This document shows positions 23,701 through 31,188 of a stretch of DNA of 37,454 nucleotides, piece by piece. The notes beneath the pieces were generated by a model that saw nothing but the letters and a program-made list of their open reading frames with translations, was not told the origin of the DNA and ran no database searches. Within the stretch, counting starts at the first letter, position 1. Each line of letters begins with the position of its first letter. The position numbers and the translations under genes were made by a program. The DNA is from Clostridiaceae bacterium (GTDB taxonomy: Bacteria > Bacillota > Clostridia > Acetivibrionales > DUMC01). Location: assembly GCA_012512865.1 (NCBI GenBank), contig JAAZDH010000115.1, positions 1 through 37,454 of the forward strand. The letters run 5' to 3'.

Positions 23701-26384
23701 GCGGAGGTTATTCCGGTACATTAACCAGGTATAACGTAGTAGATAACGGGGAATACAGGGATTTTGGAAGGTATGTAACCAGGACCGAATCAAAGGAGTT
23801 TAAAAGGACGCACTCAAACACGATAACAACAGAGTGGTGGAACGATTATGGAACCTGGGAGATATTCCGCAGGACAGAATCCAACCCCGAACCTTCAAGT
23901 TACTATATAAACGAAGACGGGTATTCAGGAAGCATACCAAAAGTAAACAGAAACGGCCCATATAATTACAGAGAGTATGACAAAGAGTATGCCCCAAAAG
24001 AATTTGCAAGATACCACAGCAACACCGTAACAGATTATTATTCCGTGGAATATGGTTATCTCATAGATAGTATTAACAGCAGCCCTGCACCTTCAAGCTA
24101 TTATATAAACGAGGACGGGTATTCAGGAAGTATACCAAGAGTAGGCACAAACGGACCATATAACAGGACAGAAGGTTACACGTATTATATGGGGTATTAC
24201 TGCTGGTACGTAAGGCAAACATTTGAAGCTGTATATAGGGGTACTCTTACGAAGCTAAAATACTACAAAACCGATGAAACATATATAAGCACATATAGGG
24301 GAACACTGACAAAATCAATTACGGTATGGGAACCTGATGTTAGATGGGTAAGCGATTACGTAGGCTATTATTCAGGGAAGGTATATAAATATGTACGGCA
24401 GCCGTATACTAATCCGTTTAGGCCTACATCGTATAAATATATTGTATATGTAAGTGATAGCAAGGTAAATGAACTCTCGGATCTTCAGATGGTAATGTCA
24501 AAAGCAGATGCAAAATTAATCCTTGTAGGCAATGAAAGCATAAAATCGCAGGTAAGCCATGATCTATACATATCAAAAGACAAACCTGTAAATGAAATAA
24601 TGCAGGAAGTAATGGACTATATAGCTACAAGCTGTCCGGCTGTAGAAAAGTATTATGTTCTTGCCGGCATTGATACATTTGAAATAAAAACAATGAACTA
24701 CGACGAGGAAGGGGACCCGATAGTCGAGGAAAAATTCCAGTACGTGCAGGATCCTTACTACTATGATAACCCAACAGGGATGGAAAGCTTTGCAGCAGCC
24801 GAGTTCTCGGAGGACAACAACTGGACGGATACCAAGGTTGGCATGTTCAATAAGACGGGTGAATTCAGGATATTTAGAAGGATCAAGGATATGCCTTCAA
24901 CGGATCCTAATTTTGCAAATTATTCATATTATTCCGGGATACCTGAACTGATAATATACGCCCATAGAAAACCCATTGCAAACGCTGTATTGGACTGGGA
25001 TTATAATACTAGCAGGGGCGTGTACAAAACCAGGTGGGTGGACTTGTCATATGACCCGGACCACCAGTATTCAAGGGAAGATAGAGGGATTACAGGGAGA
25101 AAAATTATGTTCAGGAGGAACATGGGCGAGTGGTATTATTATATCCCCGAAGAACTTGTGCCCGGTAATTATGAGCTCAAATATTTCGTAAAAGATGTTG
25201 AAGGTGTATGGTCCGACCCGTTTACCATGAACTTCACCTTGGAACAAGCACCTTCCGTCCAGTTTATTGATGCAAAGCTGAGACCTAAAGATCCGCAGTT
25301 TACCCTTGATGCAATACCTGCCTCGGAATACCTGGAAGTGTATGATGCGTGGACAAGGTACCCTTATGATATAAAACTGGAAATGGCATTATATAAGGGA
25401 AGTACCAGGATATACCCCTTGAAGACGGTATACTATGATAGCTCTGCCGGAACCAGGGAAGGCAACGACATACGGTGGAATAATATAAGCTACATGATAC
25501 CGGAAACGGTGACGGACGGAAGTTATACTTTCAGGATTGCTGCAGTGGATGTCAACGACCCAGGCAAGCGGGAAGAAAAAAGCTTTGATGTAACGGTATC
25601 TACACCGGTCAACCTGGTGCCTGTTCTACCCGAAAAGGCGATGAGCGGGATGAACATTGATGTACGTGCAAGCACCAGCAAGTATGCCAATACCGTAAGG
25701 GCCGTTTTGTTCCACGGTACAGGCAACCAGTCCTCTATAAACCTTTCGGGCGTACTTTCAGGTAATGGGAAAGAGTGGACAAGCACATTCAGCGTCCCGG
25801 CCAGCATACCTGATGGAACATATACGGCCAGGTGCACGGCAACAACCCCGGCAGGGAAAAGTGAAACGAAGGATGTCCAATTTAAGATTGAGTCGTTGAA
25901 AATCACCGGGGTGACCATCGAGGGATACTGGAACCATTGGAGAGGGCAGATGGATATGTTTGAGAATAGGCGTCTCACAAACGAGCCTCACAGGTTCTTA
26001 AGCCTTGAAAGGGTGAAGATAAACGTGTATACTGACGGGTACGCGGACAGGGTTGAGATAAGATTCAGCCCGGAACTTGAGTCAATGAAATATAGGGACA
26101 GCAATAACAACTGGTATAATTACAGGGAGGACTTCGGGCTGGAATATGTTTATTTCCCCGTGGTTTTTGAATTGGACAATACCAGGAAAGAAAACCATGT
26201 ATACTGGGAATATATACTTCCCCTGGCGGATAGCACGGTATCATGGGATAACGTGAGGAAAAAGCCACCATATAAAATGGAGGTGACGGTGTGGAAGGGT
26301 GAAAAATCGGCAACCTGGGTGGTGGATGATATTGATATAACGGGCAATATTTATGATTTAACCCACATACAGCCGCTTAATTAA
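20787..26384 (+). CDS. Giant secreted multidomain surface protein (Tyr/Gly-rich repeats, vWA-like halves, Ig-like domains)
   Basis: This 1865-residue protein has a signal peptide (SVCLIVVILLLVFMLSV, cleavage near VVYA-A, about residue 28). In order: an N-terminal domain; two tandem modules of about 140 residues (about 269-410 and 421-559), both with NTQEYL and RDDI-W; a Pro-rich linker (about 560-590); β-rich Ig/PKD-like domains (about 600-890); a strand like the start of a vWA domain (PEIDLFIMMDKNLND, about 899); Tyr/Gly repeats (about 938-1211); a vWA-like second half (YKYIVYVSDSKVNELSD, about 1216); and more β domains to the end. There is no SLH, LPXTG or C-terminal membrane segment, so it may be held by the neighbouring SLH protein or released. 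ATG 20787 follows GGCAGGTGAAAG. Its stop overlaps the wecB stop. Function unknown. Confidence 0.8.
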   Translation: MMQRIRSVCLIVVILLLVFMLSVPVVYAADESVMYYEKGFSPEFYDESNKDVFESIKSELPAGTKSTITAKGNVLPFNYRLWLAKNIVVYGNYLMVPGNDFKAESDSPYGVGYYSKNGKRGEYRYHGFDAAGNHYSNTWWTIDTAPDPNINDNRWIYRPWDDPYRLVDASDYNEAAERNVSLEDKKTRDWINRPIVKPSDVTGEPVILTFENVIAKSGVTPQRLAHNIIHIMSPPSILYPGEGKAWHRGRNNQIYYRTFTLDKLEHADKEMTDVEATIRILTPEDKLTVLDFGTLNTQEYLDSEITVEIEVTGILRDEEYYNDPVKKVVRYTRDDIKDWTISLGSDNVMDNIKSIDYNKGKAVFTKKYQVKTIFAQNTFPLNGNARVNFKNNANNSADASIDLVFKIEKIPVPTKVINKQMTPVAATLEVLASQEDLTIMDYGEKNTQEYLNSLVPVPIRVKGILMDESFYNNPEEREKKYNRDDIHSWTMSINDETYHNIQPGTYHKNIGEAIITLAFTRGDILSKQTWILNGYAESLFLDRKTSRGDASCTVTFKIQQAPPGEIPQPEDPPGPPPEPLPPPVIIQPKCNVPEIGFDIIPFPAFDETEMEQVASRKVFINGVEIDGDKFFSGNYVFGDGKDGIKKIDITYESTDGIISAVTEWAYIYSTKPIAQFKLDGTFKENRKLTVTENCQEGNVSLVLEEYPIVSYEWRLTSVDANPGSLKVKAPTSSKYREFLCIEPGIYRVELTVTNTLGRQSDPYILDFVIYEDTPPAIEMNIWNGVLTRGEQLSLYYSTSSVDGDTIAANTLKLYYDSDNDGICEQLLMTFTNGDFTGFAPDRLGKYKLAATAAEEFGQDTIPEFVTASDRKTKTLESEFWVDNLIPITDLYVNIPIIKPEIDLFIMMDKNLNDTSKQYIMSNRINFNNYLRSKNILSKVENWDMKTYEYSQTVSDTRRTGESYPPSSISYSSGGYSGTLTRYNVVDNGEYRDFGRYVTRTESKEFKRTHSNTITTEWWNDYGTWEIFRRTESNPEPSSYYINEDGYSGSIPKVNRNGPYNYREYDKEYAPKEFARYHSNTVTDYYSVEYGYLIDSINSSPAPSSYYINEDGYSGSIPRVGTNGPYNRTEGYTYYMGYYCWYVRQTFEAVYRGTLTKLKYYKTDETYISTYRGTLTKSITVWEPDVRWVSDYVGYYSGKVYKYVRQPYTNPFRPTSYKYIVYVSDSKVNELSDLQMVMSKADAKLILVGNESIKSQVSHDLYISKDKPVNEIMQEVMDYIATSCPAVEKYYVLAGIDTFEIKTMNYDEEGDPIVEEKFQYVQDPYYYDNPTGMESFAAAEFSEDNNWTDTKVGMFNKTGEFRIFRRIKDMPSTDPNFANYSYYSGIPELIIYAHRKPIANAVLDWDYNTSRGVYKTRWVDLSYDPDHQYSREDRGITGRKIMFRRNMGEWYYYIPEELVPGNYELKYFVKDVEGVWSDPFTMNFTLEQAPSVQFIDAKLRPKDPQFTLDAIPASEYLEVYDAWTRYPYDIKLEMALYKGSTRIYPLKTVYYDSSAGTREGNDIRWNNISYMIPETVTDGSYTFRIAAVDVNDPGKREEKSFDVTVSTPVNLVPVLPEKAMSGMNIDVRASTSKYANTVRAVLFHGTGNQSSINLSGVLSGNGKEWTSTFSVPASIPDGTYTARCTATTPAGKSETKDVQFKIESLKITGVTIEGYWNHWRGQMDMFENRRLTNEPHRFLSLERVKINVYTDGYADRVEIRFSPELESMKYRDSNNNWYNYREDFGLEYVYFPVVFELDNTRKENHVYWEYILPLADSTVSWDNVRKKPPYKMEVTVWKGEKSATWVVDDIDITGNIYDLTHIQPLN
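23891..24160 (+). repeat. 66-residue (198-bp) repeat within the giant protein
   Basis: The near-identical segment PSSYYINEDGYSGSIP occurs at 23891 and again 198 bp later (24089), each followed by NGPYN. A more diverged copy (YPPSSISYSSGGYSGTLTR) precedes them at about 23671. Short RGTLTK echoes follow near 24240 and 24297. The two best copies are also close at DNA level, which suggests recent duplication. Confidence 0.75.
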
Positions 26385-27553
26385 CGAACCTGGGACCTGA
26401 ACTCTGCAGGCCTTTCATTAGACAGGCCGAATTCATATAGAATAGCCTTGACTATCCTTTTGGAGGCATTGCCGTCACCGTACGGGTTTACTGCCCTGGC
26501 CATCCTGTTATACTCGTCCTTGCTCTCCAGCAGCCTGGAAGCAAGGGCGATGATGCCGTCCATGCATGTCCCTGCCAGGGCAACTGTCCCGGCTTCCACA
26601 GCTTCAGGCCTTTCTGTTTCGTTCCTGAGCACAAGGACAGGTTTTCCCAGGGCAGGAGCTTCTTCCTGGAGCCCTCCCGAGTCGGTCATTACCATGTAAG
26701 ACCTATCGATGAGATTGTGCATGTCTTGCACGTCAATGGGATCTATGAGGTGCACGCCTGGACAATCACCAAGGATGCTCCATGCGGTCTCCCTTACTGC
26801 AGGATTCAGGTGGACAGGATACACCGCTATTGTATCTTCGTACCTTTCTGTAATTGCCTTGACAGCCTTGCAGATGTTTTCCATCGGCGGGCCCAGGTTT
26901 TCCCGCCTGTGGGCTTCCACTACGATCAGCCTTTTACCGGCAAAGTCAATGCTGCGAAGTTTTTCATCATGGAATATGTAATCTTCCCGGACCGTTGTTT
27001 TTAAGGCATCTATAACTGTGTTACCGGTGACATATATACTTTTTTCGTTTACTCCTTCCCTCAGCAGGTTTTCCTTGTTTAAAGGGGTGGGAGCGAAATG
27101 AAAATCCGCCAGGACGCCGGCGAGCCTCCTGTTTATTTCCTCCGGGAAGGGGTAGTACTTGTCGAATGTCCTCAAGCCCGCTTCCACGTGGCCTACCTTT
27201 ATCTTCTTGTAAAAAGCGGCAAGGCTTGCCGCAAAACAAGTGGTTGTATCGCCGTGAACCAGGACTATGTCGGGCCTTTCCTTCTCAAAAACGGATGCCA
27301 TGCCTTCAAGGGCCTTGGTGGTAATATGCTCGAGGCTTTGCCTTTCCTGCATGATATCAAGATCATAACCCGGCACAAGGTTGAAAATATCAAGGACCTG
27401 GTCAAGCATCTGCCTGTGCTGGGCCGTAACACATACAATAGTGTCAATACTGCTGCTGTTCATTTTGAGTTCTTTTACAAGGGAAGCCATCTTGACGGCA
27501 TCGGGCCTTGTGCCGAAGATTACGGCTGCTTTTAATTTGCGAATTGTATCCAA
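26381..27553 (-). CDS. wecB: UDP-N-acetylglucosamine 2-epimerase (non-hydrolysing)
   Basis: This 390-residue enzyme interconverts UDP-GlcNAc and UDP-ManNAc. It begins KLKAAVIFGTRPDAVKMASL and contains VLVHGDTTTCFAASLAAFY, GHVEAGLRTFD, PFPEEINRR, VEAHRRENLG and MTDSGGLQEEAP, all family hallmarks. The start is TTG 27553 with GAGGT 8 nt upstream. The gene lies 29 bp after the WecA/TagO gene on the same strand, a pairing found where ManNAc is needed for teichoic-acid linkage units. Its stop codon overlaps that of the convergent giant gene by 4 bp, so no terminator space exists between them. Confidence 0.95.
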   Translation of the reverse strand: MDTIRKLKAAVIFGTRPDAVKMASLVKELKMNSSSIDTIVCVTAQHRQMLDQVLDIFNLVPGYDLDIMQERQSLEHITTKALEGMASVFEKERPDIVLVHGDTTTCFAASLAAFYKKIKVGHVEAGLRTFDKYYPFPEEINRRLAGVLADFHFAPTPLNKENLLREGVNEKSIYVTGNTVIDALKTTVREDYIFHDEKLRSIDFAGKRLIVVEAHRRENLGPPMENICKAVKAITERYEDTIAVYPVHLNPAVRETAWSILGDCPGVHLIDPIDVQDMHNLIDRSYMVMTDSGGLQEEAPALGKPVLVLRNETERPEAVEAGTVALAGTCMDGIIALASRLLESKDEYNRMARAVNPYGDGNASKRIVKAILYEFGLSNERPAEFRSQVR

Positions 27554-27582
27554 TATTTTTACCTCAGCTTTTCTTTTTTCGT

Positions 27583-28875
27583 TCAGCGGTTAACCGCTTT
27601 TCTCAGCACCTTCATAATCGGGTTGATATTTCCCTGCCTGATATTTCTTTGCCCGTCGTTTTCCTGGCTGTCATTTCCCTGGCTGACACTTCCTTCGGGA
27701 GATTCCTTGGAAAAATTCCTGATGATATTTTCCCTGACTGCCTCTTCTTCTTCGTCTTTCCTTGGGTTTATGCCCTTGAGATACTCCGGGTCAATATCAT
27801 CAGTATCATTAGTAATGCCAACCATGTACCTTGCGCCTGCTATAATAAATGCCGAGACCAGGAGAAGCAGTATGATAGCACTTAAAGCACCCCTGTCCGT
27901 GAGGACAATAGCACACAGCCCCAGGGCTGCGCTTGCAATATATAATATAACCACCGATTGTTTCTGGCTTAATCCCATATCTATAAGCTTGTGGTGCAGG
28001 TGCCCCCTGTCCGCGCACATTACCGGCTTTTTATTTATTATTCTTCTAAATACCGCGAATGCCGTGTCAAATATGGGCAATCCCAGTGCCAGCACCGGTA
28101 TTGCTATGGAAATTGCCGTGTAAGATTTGAACATTCCTTCCACTGATACCACGGCAAGGGTGAAACCTAGAAAATACGCCCCCGTGCTGCCCATAAATAT
28201 TTTCGCAGGGTTGAAGTTGAATGGAAGAAATCCCAGCGTCGCTCCTGCAATCGCCGCGGTAATAATCGAAGAAAACGGGCCTACAATGGGGGTAAGAAGC
28301 GATATAAAAAACAGGGTCAATGAAGATATTGACGCTACCCCGGCTGCAAGGCCGTCAAGCCCGTCTATAAGGTTGAGAGCATTGGTTACACCGATTATCC
28401 ATAGTATAGTAAGAGGATATGAAATATAAGGACTAAGCTTTGTGACCCCTACGGGTGAAAAGGGGTTGGTTATAACCTCGATTCTTGTGTTTGATATAAG
28501 TATTACTGTAAGGGCGGCCAAAAGCTGGAAAACAAGCCTTGCCTTGGCGCTTAAATGCTTGATGTCGTCAAGGGCGCCTATGAAAATAATTATTATTATT
28601 CCAACAAGAAGGCCGGCAATATCCCTGAAAGACTCAAGCCATTGGTTTCCGGTTAAAAAAGAACTAAGAATGGTAAATAATATCGAAATGACGAATCCGC
28701 ATACTATGGCCAGCCCGCCCATTAAGGCGATAGGCTTTTTGTGCAGGTTCCTGCTTTTGCTAGGTATATCAATAGCTTTAAGCTTAATTGCTATTTTCCT
28801 GACTACCGGTGCAGCTGTGAATGCAACAATAAAAGCTACTGCGAAAGATATAATGTATTCATAAATCATATTCAT
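27583..28875 (-). CDS. tagO: Undecaprenyl-phosphate GlcNAc-1-phosphate transferase (WecA/TagO family)
   Basis: This protein of about 430 residues has roughly ten membrane helices and belongs to glycosyltransferase family 4 (MraY/WecA/TagO). Diagnostic motifs are FIGALDDIKHL, TNALNLIDGLDGLAAG and DRGHLHHKLIDMG. It attaches GlcNAc-1-phosphate to undecaprenyl phosphate, the first step of wall teichoic acid and related polymers, and precedes wecB. The open frame extends to 28965, but that part translates a 12-bp repeat (LEKLLENLLE). The true start is ATG 28875 with AGAAGGTG upstream. The cytoplasmic tail carries a repetitive segment SQGNDSQENDGQRNIRQGN (15-bp period) absent from the core family. 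Confidence 0.9.
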   Translation of the reverse strand: MNMIYEYIISFAVAFIVAFTAAPVVRKIAIKLKAIDIPSKSRNLHKKPIALMGGLAIVCGFVISILFTILSSFLTGNQWLESFRDIAGLLVGIIIIIFIGALDDIKHLSAKARLVFQLLAALTVILISNTRIEVITNPFSPVGVTKLSPYISYPLTILWIIGVTNALNLIDGLDGLAAGVASISSLTLFFISLLTPIVGPFSSIITAAIAGATLGFLPFNFNPAKIFMGSTGAYFLGFTLAVVSVEGMFKSYTAISIAIPVLALGLPIFDTAFAVFRRIINKKPVMCADRGHLHHKLIDMGLSQKQSVVILYIASAALGLCAIVLTDRGALSAIILLLLVSAFIIAGARYMVGITNDTDDIDPEYLKGINPRKDEEEEAVRENIIRNFSKESPEGSVSQGNDSQENDGQRNIRQGNINPIMKVLRKAVNR

Positions 28876-28913
28876 AGCAGAACAACACCTTCTTTTGTAT
28901 AAAGTACTTAACT

Positions 28914-28957
28914 CAAGCAAGTTTTCAAGCAACTTTTCAAGCAAGCTCCCAAGCAGG
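28914..28957. repeat. 12-bp tandem repeat CAAGCAAGTTTT, about 3.7 copies
   Basis: Units start at 28914, 28926, 28938 and 28950 (partial): CAAGCAAGTTTT, CAAGCAACTTTT, CAAGCAAGCTCC and CAAGCAGG. It lies in the leader just upstream of the tagO start and is read as LEKLLENL when the frame is extended. Confidence 0.7.
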
Positions 28958-28979
28958 ACAATCAAACATTGTCACATGG

Positions 28980-29052
28980 CGTCGTAAATAACGTTAATAA
29001 ATAACATCGTAAACAGCATCATAAATAACGTCATAAGTAACGTCATAAATAA
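28980..29052. repeat. 12-bp tandem repeat CRTCRTAAATAA, six copies
   Basis: Units begin at 28980, 28992 (13 bp), 29005, 29017, 29029 and 29041. The last three are CATCATAAATAA, CGTCATAAGTAA and CGTCATAAATAA. The sequence differs from the neighbouring CAAGCAAGTTTT tract, but the period is the same. Confidence 0.75.
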
Positions 29053-29242
29053 TATAATATAAAATTATGCGGTGCAATATTATGTTTTCATTTTTTCACA
29101 GTATAATTATTTCCCTTATGCAATAATAAATACCTGGAGCGGCACCTGAAATAACTACCTGAAACAATTATTTTTTTAAAGCCATCAATGTCGTTAAAGT
29201 AAGCCATCAATATCATTAAAGCATGATGATATCCGGCATTAT

Positions 29243-29266
29243 AAAAAAATCCAGGTGTGGCGGATT
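29243..29266 (-). terminator. Weak terminator-like hairpin after the dCMP deaminase gene
   Basis: Read on the minus strand, AATCC and GGATT (29262-29266 and 29248-29252) pair across a 9-nt loop and are followed by seven T residues. The stem is short, so efficiency is doubtful. Confidence 0.35.
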
Positions 29267-29271
29267 CAATG

Positions 29272-29769
29272 TCAATCCTGTATAAAACTCAATGGAGGCT
29301 CGTATTTTATCACCCGGATTTCAGCTTCCCTCAAAATCGACATTGCCAGGTCGTCAGGGTAATCGCCCTTAAAAATGATTTTCCTAATTCCTGCATTAAC
29401 TATCATTTTTGCACACAATATGCAGGGCTGCGTGGTAACATAAAGAGTTCCGCCTTTTACGCTTACACCGGAATAAGCTGCCTGGATTATAGCGTTTTGC
29501 TCGGCATGAATGCCCCTGCACAACTCGTGCCTTTCACCCGAAGGAATCCCAAGCTGCTGTCTCAGGCAACCTACCTGCGTACAATGTTTACAGCCCATGG
29601 GAGCCCCGTTGTAACCTGTGGCCAGTATACGCTTGTCCTTCACTATCAAGGCTCCGACCTGCCGCCTTAAGCATGTTGACCTTGTTTTGATCAACTCTAC
29701 AATTTCCATAAAATATTCCTCCCATGTAGGCCTCAAGACCCTGCTACCCCCATTTTCCCATGCCGGCAC
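29272..29769 (-). CDS. comEB: dCMP deaminase (ComEB family)
   Basis: This cytidine/deoxycytidylate deaminase-family protein converts dCMP to dUMP for thymidylate synthesis. Zn-binding motifs are HAEQNAI and PCILCAKMI, and the family's extra CKHCTQVGCLR segment is present. The conserved N-terminus is LRPTWEEYFMEIVELIKTR. Two starts are possible. GTG 29769 directly follows the rpiB stop and has GGTGA 4 nt before it, implying translational coupling and a 165-residue protein. TTG 29736 begins exactly at the conserved region, giving 154 residues as usual. The gene directly follows rpiB on the same strand. Confidence 0.9.
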   Translation of the reverse strand: MPAWENGGSRVLRPTWEEYFMEIVELIKTRSTCLRRQVGALIVKDKRILATGYNGAPMGCKHCTQVGCLRQQLGIPSGERHELCRGIHAEQNAIIQAAYSGVSVKGGTLYVTTQPCILCAKMIVNAGIRKIIFKGDYPDDLAMSILREAEIRVIKYEPPLSFIQD

Positions 29770-30243
29770 TTATTCACCGGCATTTGTTTTTAAATATTTC
29801 ATCTCGATTTCCGCTATTTTGTCAACCCTTTTTTTATGCCTTTGATGGTTGTCCATTTTAAAACCTGTTTTCAGCCATGTATCTACAATATCCAGGGCAA
29901 GGTCTACTCCAAGCACCCTGCTGCCGAGAGCCAGAACGTTGGAATCATTATGCTCCCTGCTCATTCTTGCCATGTAGCAGTTGGTACATAGGGCGGCTCT
30001 TATGCCGGGGACCTTGTTGGCGGATATTGAAATGCCTATGCCTGTCCCGCAAATTATAATACCTTTTTCATATTCTCCCCTTTGGATTGATTTCGCTACA
30101 AGAAGTCCAAAATCCGGGTAATCCACGGATGTTTCCCTGGAATCCGTCCCAAAATCCTTTACTTCATAGCCTTTTCTGGTAAGATAGTCAATTATTTCTT
30201 TTTTTAGTTCATATCCTGCATGATCGCTTCCTATGGCAATCAT
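29770..30243 (-). CDS. rpiB: Ribose-5-phosphate isomerase B
   Basis: This 157-residue RpiB/LacAB-family enzyme interconverts ribose-5-phosphate and ribulose-5-phosphate in the pentose phosphate pathway. It starts MIAIGSDHAGYELKKEI with the conserved Asp-His, carries the catalytic Cys in GIIICGTGIGISISANK, and the conserved His region in MSREHNDSNVLALGSRVLG. The length is about 8-10 residues above the norm because of a C-terminal tail. It is followed without a gap by the dCMP deaminase. The 5' spacer (30244-30502) is AT-rich and contains a 20-bp direct repeat around 30390-30430 (CTTATGTTATTTT twice). Confidence 0.95.
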   Translation of the reverse strand: MIAIGSDHAGYELKKEIIDYLTRKGYEVKDFGTDSRETSVDYPDFGLLVAKSIQRGEYEKGIIICGTGIGISISANKVPGIRAALCTNCYMARMSREHNDSNVLALGSRVLGVDLALDIVDTWLKTGFKMDNHQRHKKRVDKIAEIEMKYLKTNAGE

Positions 30244-30502
30244 AATTCTACATTCTACCTCCGGTATTTATTTTACAGCATTTTACACGTTTAGTCAAAG
30301 GCAGTTTTATTACAAAACCATTAATATTTCGATAAGATTTCATTTTGTTTATATATTCTTGTTTATGCAATTATATATATATTACGTACTTATGTTATTT
30401 TCTTAGCACTTATGTTATTTTTTTATGTCGCAAGTTTATATTTTTTCGTTACGTGCTTTTCATACTCCATATACTCATTTTATTGTAGCCCATTTTATGT
30501 GC

Positions 30503-31036
30503 CTATATGTCAGTTTCCTGTTCCAACCTGCGCAATAAGCCATCTATAGCTTTTTTTACGTCCATGGCGCATTCCTTGTATGTTTGTAAAGGCATGCCGT
30601 AGGGGTCAAGTATATCCAGGCTAAAATCATAATCATCGGCTATACCGTTTCCGAGGCATTTACCGGGGCATTCATCGTTGTCTTTTCCCCGGGCATATTC
30701 CTTCAGGGTGAACACCTTGGATTTAGTATCGGGAAACATGCGTATAATAGCATCCTTATGGTTGCGAGTCATGGTTAATACAAGATACGCATCCCTTATA
30801 TCCTCATATTTTATAAGCCTTGCTTTGTGGTTGCTTATATCAATGCCCCATTCTTCTTTAAGGACCTGGATCGAATTTGCTGAAGCTGGATTACCGTTTA
30901 TTGCCATCAATCCTGCTGAGAACGCTTCAAAATGCTTTGCAAGTATAGGATGATCTTCCAAGGCTTTACTGAAGAAACCTTCCGCCATGGAACTCCGGCA
31001 GGTATTTCCCGTGCAAACAAACAAAATTTTTCTCAA
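30503..31036 (-). CDS. Low-molecular-weight protein phosphatase (YwlE/Wzb type)
   Basis: This protein of about 177 residues starts with the P-loop ILFVCTGNTCRSSMAEGFF (CX5R, the catalytic Cys and Arg) and ends with the general-acid region DILDPYGMPLQTY. In Bacillus the family member YwlE removes arginine phosphate, while other members act on phosphotyrosine of polysaccharide regulators. The sequence alone does not decide. Position after Sua5 is the usual Firmicute order. GTG codons lie at 31045 and 31042, but AAGGCGG stands 8 nt before TTG 31036, which begins the canonical MRKILFVCTGN, so I chose that start. About 20 residues (EYARGKDNDECPGKCLGNG) insert a Cys-containing loop before the DP motif. 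Confidence 0.88.
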   Translation of the reverse strand: MRKILFVCTGNTCRSSMAEGFFSKALEDHPILAKHFEAFSAGLMAINGNPASANSIQVLKEEWGIDISNHKARLIKYEDIRDAYLVLTMTRNHKDAIIRMFPDTKSKVFTLKEYARGKDNDECPGKCLGNGIADDYDFSLDILDPYGMPLQTYKECAMDVKKAIDGLLRRLEQETDI

Positions 31037-31043
31037 ATGCACC

Positions 31044-31170
31044 ACCGCCTTGTATCAAGTTGCACCGCTTAAAATCAAGTCACTTGAAATCAAGTTGCGC
31101 TGCTTTGTATCAGGTTGCACCGCCCTATATCAAGTTGCTCGCGCTGCCTTGTATCAAGTTGTGCCGCCTT
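31044..31170. repeat. 17-24-bp degenerate tandem repeat between Sua5 and phosphatase genes
   Basis: Six to seven units of the form ACCGCCTTGTATCAAGTTGC, varying from 17 to 24 bp, fill nearly the whole spacer upstream of the phosphatase start. The core CCTTGTATCAA is shared with the 27-bp repeat at 2351-2458, although the loci are about 29 kb apart. Confidence 0.7.
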
Positions 31171-31188
31171 GGGCCTGGTTAGCCTGGC

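Larger units (their letters stand above)
28876..29271. other. 396-bp spacer with two 12-bp repeat tracts
   Basis: The gene-free stretch between the dCMP deaminase and TagO genes holds two unrelated tandem repeats (28914-28957 and 28980-29052), then AT-rich DNA, and a weak terminator at 29243-29266. No complete promoter for tagO was identified with confidence, and no open frame here looks real. Confidence 0.5.

Noticed and set aside
28876..28965. 30-codon N-terminal extension of TagO
   Set aside because: It translates a 12-bp repeat tract, while ATG 28875 has a good ribosome site and starts the first membrane helix.
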